In this document: positions 1 to 10,900 of the stretch, piece by piece
Position numbering within the stretch: the stretch's first letter is position 1
How the letters are laid out: each line of letters starts with the position of its first letter
From: Lumbricus rubellus
Lineage: Eukaryota > Annelida > Clitellata > Crassiclitellata > Lumbricidae
Assembly: GCA_945859605.1 (NCBI GenBank)
Contig: OX243827.1
Span: 8,450,717 to 8,514,716, forward strand
Direction: 5' to 3'
Length of the DNA stretch: 64,000 nucleotides
Position numbers and translations under genes: made by a program
Notes under the pieces: generated by a model
Databases searched by the model: none
What the model was told of the DNA's origin: nothing
Seen by the model: only the letters and a program-made list of their open reading frames with translations

Positions 1-150
1 TGAGAAAATAGCCAGTCGTCATAATGCCACAGTCCACAAGCGCCAATAAATGAATAAAATGAATTAAATGAATGAGTGAATGATCAGTCAGTCAGCCAGC
101 CAGCCAGCCAGTCAAGCAATCAATAAAGCAGTCATCAATGATTCGCCTCC

Positions 151-312
151 TTATAGATGGAATAGACTTCCCAATCAGTTCGATCTGTGATCCTCTCTGA
201 TAGTCTTTCGTCATCTTTCTCCAAGCCTAGTGTCCGCGCTGAAGCCGGGAGCGCCTCTGAGTAGTGAGCTTGAAGGGGCGCTATAACAAGTGCACATACA
301 TCTCTGCCTACT
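151..312 (+). mobile_element. 3' end fragment of a CR1/L2-like LINE
   Basis: The first half resembles the C-terminal end of a non-LTR reverse transcriptase ORF (a degenerate WN-x-LP-x-x-VRS block is recognisable in related copies at 18655 and 36938). The second half, from about 228, is a tail reading GGGAGCGCCTCTGAGTAG then CTTGAAGGGGCGCTATAAC. The same tail ends the tRNA-derived SINEs of this window (for example at 8345-8415). Coding function is lost. Confidence 0.55.
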
Positions 313-614
313 GCTGATGGTTTAAAATGCCAATTTGGTCATGAACCATGCATCCGAGACTTAGGCCTATACATATAGGCCTGCAATGGCACAAACCAGT
401 TTCATAAAATTTTAATAGTCCGACATGTATATCAATGTTTCAGTTCAACTATATGCAAATTATAACCAGCAGGACTGTACTTTCGGACTTTAAATAATTA
501 GTAATAATTAGCCTAACACTTGACAGAAGGCCAAAGCCTACTTTAGATTTTCGTTATAGCAGCACTAAAAGGCCCTCTCTTGTACATACAAGAATGGAGT
601 GATGCCACGATAAT

Positions 615-822
615 TGTTTGTATGTGCACTACTCAGAAGCGCTCCCGACTACAGCGTGGACAGTGGACACTGTTTCAGAGTTTCACGCCGAAGCGCTGAG
701 CAATTGTGAGTGAATGACTTGCCTAAGGTCCTTATATAGGAGGCAGCTTGAGGTGGATTCGAACCTGCAACCCTCCGGCTGCAAGGCAATGAACATGCCC
801 ACTACACCACCGCGCCCCACAA
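615..822 (-). mobile_element. tRNA-derived SINE, type A
   Basis: Read on the minus strand it starts with a tRNA-like head containing an A-box-like TGGTGTAGTGG and a B-box GGTTCGAATCC. A conserved core (CAAGTCATTCACTCACAATTG) follows, then the tail AGTCGGGAGCGCTTCTGAGT and a TGCACATAC end. Near-identical copies occur at 8206, 9068, 26391 and 51943. It is not a functional tRNA gene because the tRNA-like head runs into the SINE core. Confidence 0.85.
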
Positions 823-1295
823 TAACGTCACATCGACCTCACGTGTTCTTCAATCTAAATATTACGACGAATTGCGACGCAGTTCAGAATTCATGTGATT
901 TAATAGAAAATAATCCGAATCAAATCGTGCGATAATTTCACAACAGTAAATTAAGTCTTTCATGGTCGTCGGTGAATAAAGTCAATTAAAATATTTATCA
1001 CTAATTAATTAATTATATATGCCACTCTGCCTCTTTGCATATGTCTCTATAACCACAATAATGATTACATCAGTCAAATAATTACAATTGAACCTAAAGT
1101 TACATAATCAAAAACTTATCAGTGAAGCTCGAGTCCGATTTTTAACGGAACTATTATACACATGATGCAGATCTTAATTGTAAACTCTAGACTTCTACAA
1201 CATCTACTAAAGCAAAGACGAGGGACTCAACTTATTCACAGCCTCACATGTGCTTAATCAAAACAAAATTGATAGCCTGGGAGTCTAAATCCGGA

Positions 1296-1363
<68 letters not shown>
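1296..1363 (+). repeat. (CAGG)n/(CAGA)n microsatellite
   Basis: About six CAGG units are followed by about nine CAGA/CAGACAAA units. Simple tandem repeat with no coding role. Confidence 0.9.
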
Positions 1364-1364
<1 letters not shown>

Positions 1365-1619
1365 TCTTGGATGGCTAGGGTGGAAGATGTCTAGAGTTGA
1401 AAAGGCAAAGGAATCTGTGATAAAGGAGTGTTTTCAGTTTCCGCCCCGTGAAAGACCTATGGTAAAAGGTGAAGTTTTTGAGTTTGCGGAGTGGGTAAGA
1501 TATTTGTCGTAGTATTGGCGGAAGTTCTATGGCGCAGAGCTGACGGTTATCACATGCGTCCGCAGTCCACTTATAGTAGCAGCTGTGACGGAAGTCTGTT
1601 CCAAGGACGTGTTGATGTT

Positions 1620-1888
1620 TCATTTAGTCCACTTTCCATGTCCCGGATGGATTCCTGACGCATTAATGGCTTCGTTCAAAACGTCTTTCTTAAAGGAGGT
1701 CCACTGGCGATTCAATTCGCGCTTCATATATTTGTCGTGAACTTCATCCTGAAGAAGAAAATTTGAAAACATCTCGATGGTAAATCAACAAAAACTATAG
1801 ATGACAGTATGAACATTTAGAAAAAAAATGAGCGATTGCCATACAAAAATATGCACATCAACATTCTAATGGCTAATACAATAATAAC

Positions 1889-1934
<46 letters not shown>

Positions 1935-4900
1935 GTCCATAAGTCCCTGGGGGAATGAAGTACCTCAGGGCAAAAAAAATAAATAAATAATAATAATAAT
2001 CCTGATTCTTTGTTTATTTTTCAAACTGACACAATGCAGTATGATTACATTAAACTATCTTAATTAACATCAATTTTAACTACTAACAGAGCAGACGGTC
2101 TGTAATACAACGGCATTATAATAGCAGCCTATCCTGCTGGTCTATCCTACGGGGGCTACGGGAATCGAACTCAGCTCCGCTGATCTCCATGCCAGTGTGC
2201 TATTCAATATGCCACCGGGATCCCCCAACTGTCAGGTAGATTTGTTAAGTGCCTTCATGAGGTTAACATAAGAGCTATATAAGTGTTCACATACATACGC
2301 AATATGCATACATACGTAAAACATAATAAAATTCCAGTAATAACACTAATAATGAAATAATTATCTCTTGCGAAAAAAATTGACAAAGTACGACCAAGAG
2401 AAGACAATCCAAACAGCAAATTTTGCAACTCAACCATACGAAAGACTTGCAGAGGATGGATGCTTTGGTCATGTGTGCATTGTACCGCAAATGTGTGAAC
2501 ATTTGAGAACGTTTGCGAAATTGGTGCACACATTGATATTTACCTCGGAAACATCACCAAACACTCTGCCACATGACTGTCTTATCAACTGCTTTGTCAC
2601 ACTGTCGGTACCTTAAAAGAAAACAAAACATTACCAAAAATGTCATCAAACAAAATTAAAACAATATCCATACAATACCAAAACAAAATGCACTCATCAA
2701 TAGGCTCTGAGCTTTCAAAGTGGTGCCTTATAAATTTGAAGTTTATGATTAATCAATTAATATTATTCACTCATTCATATAAGAATTTATATAGCGCCTC
2801 TTCAAGGGGACTACTCAGAAGCACTCCCTACTCCAGCACACATAGCTCCAGTGGGAACCCATTCCAGACCACCATGCCCACCACAGACAAGGCTCGATTC
2901 TGAATACCCGGGTAGTTTCAGTCCATGCGAATGGAACCAAGAGCACTCCCTTCTGTGCACAATGGTGACCTTGGATACCTATGTAGCAACAGAGCACTCG
3001 CAAGTAGTCTCTGGCAACACTAAGCTCACGTTGCCGAACTAGAGCAGCGATCCTATACTCCTTCCAGACCACTTAGCCCACCACAGAAAAGGCTTGATTA
3101 TACACAAGTTAAAAACTATGCAAAATTATCGCTTATCATATCAATACAGCAATAATCTTTCTATCAAGAAAAGCAGGGCTCTTTTTAAGGAAACTTTAGA
3201 ACTGCACAATCCCTTCTTTCCTCTACCGTCCTCCTTTGTAAATCTTGACTTCCAATTGGAGGACAATGACCTTTTTTGCTAGTTTTAACTGTACAGAGAG
3301 TGCTTCGACAACCGCACAAATCCATTTAGAGCTGCACATTTTGTGTACAACTGCACGTTAAAAAAGCCCAGAAGAAAAGTCCCCTTTATCTACCGGAGAG
3401 AGGCAGCATTGATACTGTGACATCACAACATGGCTACTACCTCTGACGTCCTGAGGATAGACTATGGCCAGCTCAACCGGTGTTTTCGTCGTAATCGTGC
3501 ACGACATTGCGACGTCAGACAGGATGTTCATCTCTCCAAACGATTCAAACTGACACAGTCTTCCGAGGAAGACCTCTGTCGTTCGTTTCTCCTGCACAAA
3601 TTAAAGATACATCGTAAATAATGAAAAAAATATAATAATAATACTAGTAATAATAATAATAACATAATAATAATTTTTATATAAGTTTATATAAGTTGTA
3701 TTAAGTGCCTTTGTGATGATAATAATAATAATATAAAATAATAATAACAACAATAATAATATAATAATAATAATAATTATTATAATTATAATAATAAATA
3801 ATAATAATAACAATAATAACAATAATAATAGTTATAATAATAATCTTTTCTTCATTCAGACAAATGCAGCATGATTACATGAAACAATCTTAATTAACAT
3901 CAATCTTAACTACTAACAGAACAGACAGCCTGCAAAAGCACGTCCATCCTATATAAATATAAAACTACATAAACAGAGCAAAACACAGACTAATTTTTGT
4001 TGTGGAGCACGGTGTGGTGATGGGATAAGTTCAGTGACAAGGCTGCGGGCTCGAATCCAGCTCAAGCTGCCGCGTAGGGACCCTCAACAACTTGTCTTCC
4101 TACCGTTATTTTTACTGAAACACTATCTCTTATCGTCGATATCTTCCATCATCCATCCTTCAGCTTCTTATCCAGGTGGGGATCCGGTCGTCCACCATGC
4201 ACTTAGTTCCAACAGCATAACCACATAAAGGTGGCTTGGTGGGCCGTTGGATAGCAGAGGCTTTTAAGATGCATGCAATCCAATTTTCCCAACCCCATAT
4301 ATCAGATGCACATATATAATTGAACCCTTTCACGGCCAGCGTGCACTAAAATGTATGGAAAACATATGTAGCTGGTCGTTAAAGGGTTAAATCAAATCGA
4401 CCGCTACAGCAGAGAGGGTAAACGAGAAGATGACATACCTGCTTTAAGCTCGGAAGAGTGGCTAGTGTGTCGACCTTGCGTGTGACCTTGCATTCTCCTG
4501 ACTTGACAATAGCCATGAATGGAGCCTTTGATCCTTCGACCACAACAACTAAAGCAAAACAATCACAGCTCAGAACATTCCACCAAAGAAGCGACTAACT
4601 GTAATCACAGAGTCGCTGTATCAATCAAACAATCAATCAATCAATCAATATATCAATCAATCAATCAATCAATCACATAAATTTATAAAGCACCCTTCAA
4701 GATCTCTACTCAGAGGCACTCTCAATCCAGGTATGGTCAAAAAGAAAATAATTAGAGCTATACCGAACGTTCACTTAGGGGCAAAGTAGCAGGCCAAATA
4801 GCTATTCAGTATTTGTCCGAATAGTAGCCGTTGGAACGAATACAAATAGTAGTCACGTGACATCTGTTTCTGTAAATGCAGCTGCTACAGTGAGGACTGA

Positions 4901-7900
4901 AGTAAAAGTTTTTGAGCTGCTGGGGAAAGCCAAAGAAAATCAACTGGGTTTTGGAAGAGTTTAAGGAAAGGTGATTGAAACCCATACAAAGATGAAAAGA
5001 GAGAGAGACCAACAGACAGACAGACAGAGACAAAGACAAAGACAGAGAGAGAGGGAGTCTTACCGGTGTTCGGGATATATTTGACCCATTTGATAAGATT
5101 AGCGATGATCAGCAGAGATTGTCTCGACCAAAGCTTGTAGTTCTTGCTCGATTGTAGAAGATCAATCCTTTGATTCTCCTCTTTTGATCGAATTCCCTAC
5201 AGAAAAATTCAATTAACATAATACAACACGGGTTTTAAGAGTTCAAAGATGCTCAATCTGTCTTGAAAACACTGAAACTTAACCTGCAACATGCCTACAA
5301 GCTGCATAACTAATTATCTAGCTTCCTCTTAGAAGCTGTGACAGTGCCCCCTGTTGTACATGTTGTGCATGAAATGACTGTTATAAGTTCTACTTTTCCC
5401 ATAGTATCCTATTAGAAGCTGTGACAGTGTCCAGCACTTGGACAATATTGCAACTTTTAAGAGGAAGCTTGAAAAAAATTAGATTTTAAAAAGTCGTTTC
5501 ATGCACAAAATGAACAGTTTCATTTTCATAAGTTTTTAGGAAGAAAATTAGAGGTCTACAATGCTGTTTCAGGGACGGTTTCCACTGAACTTTCAACCCA
5601 CGAAAATAAAATTAAAATCTTGAAGACTTGAAGATATTGAAGACAGAAATAATGTTTTTTTCATTACGGAATTTCTCATAGTATTTCAGTTCTTCATCTC
5701 TATAATTTTTAATATTGAAAGAAATTCCTATCTGAATTTTTGGGAGGCAATGTAAGATAAGATAAGAATATTCTTTAATTCACCAATTGCTAACGGCATT
5801 TTGGTTTACAGACATGGTACAATAAAATGAAATACAGTTAATATACCGGTACATAACGGGGTAATTTATAAAGGAGTCCAGTTAATTTCCATGTTATAAT
5901 TTTCGAAAGTCCGTGAAGTAGATTTCAAAAAGTATTATTGAATTTGATTCCTGTGTCCCACTCTTCAAACATTGAGTGGGGCACATACCTCGGCAGACCC
6001 CAGAGTATATACCTATGACAACCATGAATTCAATGAGTATTAAAATAGAATACAAGAAAAGATCGTAAATCTCATGAGTGAAAAAAAAAACACTAAATTT
6101 TAGAAGAACTAGCAATGTTCAGTGGAGTATATGCATTATACTGATGTCACTCGATGATGCACAAGCAGTTACACATGAGTGAAGGTTCTACCTGAGTGAT
6201 TCTGGCGTAGTCTGACGCAGTTATAAGCAGAAATTCACAGTGCGAATCAGATGTTGACACAGAGAGAACCCTGAAAAATCACAACGGTAAAAACTGCATA
6301 CACAATAGCCTGGCAATATCGAATTGACCATAACAAATGCATAAGCCAATCAGCAATTACTAGATAGAATCAGTCATTGTAAACCAGCATTAGTATTTTA
6401 TGCTCCTCCTCTTCCTTCTCCTTCAACTGCTCTTCTTTTTCTTCCGACTCCTCCTACTTCTATTCCTCCTCTTCTTCTTCTTTCTCCCCGTACTCCTGCT
6501 CTTTCTCCCATCCCTACGTCTCCTCTTCTTCCTTCACTTATTCCTACTCCTACTTCACCCACTTCTACTTCTCCTACCTCTCATCCTCCACCTCATCTTC
6601 TTTCTCCCCTTACTCCTGCTCCTACATTACATTACAGCAGCGGTTCCCAACCCGTGGCCCGCGGGCCAAAAGTGGCCCATGGGCCAAAAGTGGCCCGCGG
6701 GCCAAAAGTGGCTCGCGAGGCCTCAAAAAATGGCTCGCCAGTCCTCAAAACCTGGTTCTCATCTCTCAAAGAATTTTTATTAACAAAAGTATATGAAAAA
6801 ATTGACAATTTGGACAGGATAGAACATTTAATTATTTTCTATTACAAATTACTTTATTTTGACGTCTATAAATAGCATCAAACATTCTATTTTGAATCAA
6901 TTATAGCAATTTGATATGCTTTTAGTTAATTAAATTTTAACATTGTGGCCCCCTAAATGCCGTAATGTTCTTTAAAAAAGTGGCCCTCGTGTCCGCCAAC
7001 TTAGAAAAAGTGGCCCTCAATTCAAAAAAGGTTGGGAACCACTGCATTACAGTAACATGAGTCACTTCTCCACGTCCTCTTATCCTTTCATCCACATACA
7101 TGGAAACTAAAAATGGGTCACAGAGAGAGTGAATTAGGTCAACTGACCTGCTGTTTTCTGCCCTGCCATCAATCGGTTCAAAGGTACCAAAGCAGTCACC
7201 GACCTTAAGCTGAAAAACAAGACAAAGTATTATTTAAGTTGGAAGCTTTAATATCATAAACAGGGTTCTGCAAAGCGTGTAAAGTGTGAAAAATAAGTGC
7301 CTGGACGCCCCTTGTCTTTCCAAAATAAGTGCCTGGACGCCCCATGTCTTTCCAAAATAAGTGCCTGGACGCCCCTTGTCTTTCCAAAATAAGTGCCTGG
7401 ACGCCCCATGTCTTTCCAAAATAAGTGCCTGGACGCCCCATGTCTTTCCAAAATAAGTGCCTGGACGCCCCTTGTCTTTCCAAAATAAGTGCCTGGACGC
7501 CCCATGTCTTTCCAAAATAAGTGCCTGGATGCCCCTTACCTTTCCAGGTTGTGCTGGCCGATAAGTGGCAGGACGGCGTTCAGGTTTGAAAAAAGTGCAT
7601 GGACGCCGTCTATGACCGTCCAGCCACACTTTAAGCCTGGTTCTGCCTAAGCCTAAGGGCATAAAGACTCACAGGCACACATACTTACATGCATAGTTGC
7701 ATATCTACATAATGTACATACACATAAAAGTACAAACTTATATACATGCAGAACATGTCAATGTCTGCATAAATTAGATAACAATACATTACAGCAACAC
7801 GAGTCATTATCATATTTCTTGGCCTGACATTACAAAGGATCTTACAATGGGAGACTTGTCATCCAGTTCAGGTGTAGGACTCCTGACTTGAACTTCCGTT

Positions 7901-10900
7901 CTCACCATCCTGAGATAAGGCACAGACGCTTTGACCTGACCGGCAAGGACCACGTAGAAGCCGCGGTTTCCAAATACTGAAGTCAGCAGCAAAACTCAAA
8001 ACAGTAAGTATGTGTGTATAAATATGCACTTATTGGCAGCCATGTCTATTATTCTTATTATGCTTTTGTTACATGCCTAATGACCAAGCATAGACACACT
8101 AACCATCCTGCACTGACCAAGTGTCTCAAAAATTTAATTTGTTACGTTAAGAGACATCATGCAAGAGCCACATGTCAACATAACACTATCATGGAGTGCC
8201 ACTTTGGGGTGCGGTGGTGTAGTGGTGGCGTCGTTGCCTTGGAGCCGGAAGGTTTGAGGTTCGAATCCACCTCGCCCCGTAAGGACCTTGGGCAAGTCCT
8301 TCACTCACAATTGCTCAGTACTTCGGCGTGAAACTCCGATGCAGTGTCCGCTCTGCCTTCGGGAGCGCCTCTGAGTAGAGAGAGCTTGAAGGGGCGCTAT
8401 AACAAGTGCACATACAAACAAACATATCGTGGCACCTGCCAGCAGCACGTACCGTATTACTGATTGCTAAGCAAAATGACAATTTCAAGGTAAGGTCATA
8501 ACACAATTATAGAATTTTTATATTATTACTGGTGTGGGAAAGTATGAATTTTAAAAAACCTAAGAGGATTTTTTAGATAGATGTATGTATGTACGCATGT
8601 GCGAATGTGTGTGTACATATGTGTGTATGTATGCATACATAAAATTATGTCTACGATACCTGGTATGTATCTATGTATGCCATTGTCTGTATTAAGACTT
8701 GCCTGTAATGCCCTCTTCATCCCACACGTCAAGTATTGCCACAGAACAGAGTTCCATAAGTACTTGTGGCTCCACCTGTGAGGTGAGAGTGTCAAACATT
8801 TTCACCAGATGATAAATAGATTTGTTCTCTTCTCTTGTTCTCTCAAACGGCCTAAAATAAAATAGAATAGGTTTCAACATACCACAGCAAAAACTTTCCA
8901 TCTTCTTGCATCATTAAATTTTCACAAATTTCAACAAGTATCATCGTAAATTATGAAGTTTAGATGCCTAGCTTTACACAAGAATGCACCGAACTAAATG
9001 AAAATTGTATATTGTAAATACAAAGCCTTTACATTTCTGCAAGATCTCTGACCAGATTCTAGTAAATGTATGTGCACCTGTCATAATGCACCTTAAAGAT
9101 TCTACTCAGAAGCCCTCCCGACTACAGCGCGAACATTGAATCAGGGTCTGTTTCATGCCAAAGAGCATGAACAGTTGCGAGTGAAGGACATGCTCAAGGT
9201 CCCTACGAGGTGGTTTGAGGTGGATTCGAACCTGCAATCCTCCGGCTGCAAGGCAACGAACATAGTCAACATACCCGCTACACCACCGCGCCACACAAAG
9301 TAAAGTTTTAAAATGAATCAGGTAGACTGTTCACTCAGTGAACATTTAAAAGGCCATTACTCATCAGTGCTAATTTTTTTAAAGTCTGTCAACATCTGAT
9401 TTTCGGTGGATTTGCTAAATTCATCCAAAAACTCACATGTGTGAAAATGCAAATGGAAGCTCAGTTCAGATCGACTTACAACTTCAGATCGACTTACAAC
9501 TTGAGATCAACTTACAACTTCAGATCAACTTACAACTTCAGATCGACTTACAACTTCAGATCAACTTACAACTTCAGATCGACTTACAACTTCAGATCAA
9601 CTTAGAACTTCAGATCAACTTACAACTTCAGATCAACTTGCAACTTCAGATCAACTTACAACTTCAGATCAACTTACAACTTCAGATCAACTTACAACTT
9701 CAGATCAACTTACAACTTTCTAAGCAGCTTTCGGAGAGTAGCAAAGTTCTTTTCTGTCACGACGCTGGGGTCGATCTTGACACGCTGTCGATGCAGATGT
9801 GACATGTGATCTTGAACGTTGTGAGACGCTGGTGAATTTGCATCGTCTGCACAACCTCTTGAACCTGCCACCGCAGGAAAAAGTCAAGCACAGAAAACAT
9901 TGTAGCTGATTACAGCTTGACTTTCAAGTCCCATTGCTTGAACCGTTGTACGAAAGTTACTGATTAATAAATAATTAAATTAACTATTATTAATAGTTAT
10001 GTTTATGACTTCTGATTTTAAAGACTGATTAATAAATTTATTGTCACAAATGTTAATTACATGATAAGGTTTTTGTTCTAAGTTAATTTTCCTACTTACT
10101 ATAATGTTGATGAGCAGCTCATATTCGCGGGTTTAAGGAAAAATTACTGTTTTATCTGTAGATTCGAGATTAATTTGTTAAGATTAACTGATAAATATTT
10201 TTTTAATCAATAATAACCTTAGTTTTTTCACACAAACTAACAATAAGAAGAGCCAGGAAAATGTGGATACAGGGCAATACTTGCATTTGGACATCGATGA
10301 TCTACGTGAAAAGTCATCGGTAGAATGTGAAGGTATGCCTTTGTGAAGTCTGAAATTGAAACATGGCATATAATGACAAATAAAATGTGAAAATATTTTT
10401 ACAAACTCTGATTATAAAAGAAAGTAAGTATAGACTTTATTGCTCCAATAGCAAATGCACAACGGAACATCAAAATATAATGCAAAAATAGCAATGTAGT
10501 ATTGTATTGAACATGACAATTTAAAAAGAAATAATAATGCATAGACATTCCTTCTCTATGGTTGGTCTAACAACCTAGAACAGAGATACCTCCCAAACTT
10601 TCTCACTTTTACCATCTGTTGAAGACGGTTTTTATCGCTTAACCTGGGCCAGGAGTTACTCGGAGTATGAATGTGGGCACTATATAAATTCTGATAGAAT
10701 GAATGATTATATAATTAAGTATAAAAAATTAGTGAGAAGCAGAGTTAAAATATATGTTAATAAGTGCAAAGCATCCTGGCAATAAATCCTTTCTTATGAG
10801 GATGGAATCTAGAATTTCATGGTTGTGAGAATGTGCACGTAGAGAGTAAATTATGATTCATGAACTGAAGGAAGAAACCATGGAGGACATGACTATGGTC

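Larger units (their letters stand above)
1..1619. other. Gene-free 3' flank of CNBD1
   Basis: No supportable host exon was found on either strand. The stretch holds a LINE 3' fragment, a reverse-oriented SINE and a CAGG/CAGA microsatellite, listed separately. The rest (about 320-540 and 830-1290) is AT-rich DNA in which I see nothing specific. The 3' UTR of the minus-strand CNBD1 gene should lie here, but I could not identify a convincing polyadenylation signal. Confidence 0.6.

Noticed and set aside
2815..3072. 85-codon minus-strand frame
   Set aside because: Lies in a dispersed repeat and shows no similarity or splice support; the CNBD1 exon nearby (2544-2611) is separate.
5318..5530. Pair of TAGAAGCTGTGACAGTG copies that looked like a transposon end
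   Set aside because: Two direct copies with TTTCATGCA-like neighbours, but no inverted partner or target duplication could be defined.
6400..6783. Leucine-rich 127-codon frame
   Set aside because: Translation of a homopyrimidine tract running into a hAT element.
7289..7545. CRISPR-like regular repeat
   Set aside because: Units are contiguous with no unique spacers, and the host is eukaryotic.
7204..7662. Three overlapping minus-strand open frames with GASRHLFW-type repeats
   Set aside because: They are by-products of the 32-bp tandem array, which lacks stops in all frames; no splice or homology support.
7906..7912. Earlier donor (ATG|GTGAGA) for CNBD1 exon 5
   Set aside because: In phase, but it would remove about 20 residues where the family has a longer loop; the ATT|GTAAGA donor at 7846 fits better. 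It may still be an alternative site.
9437..9802. 121-codon frame with LQIN repeats
   Set aside because: Minisatellite in an intron; the repeat explains the frame.
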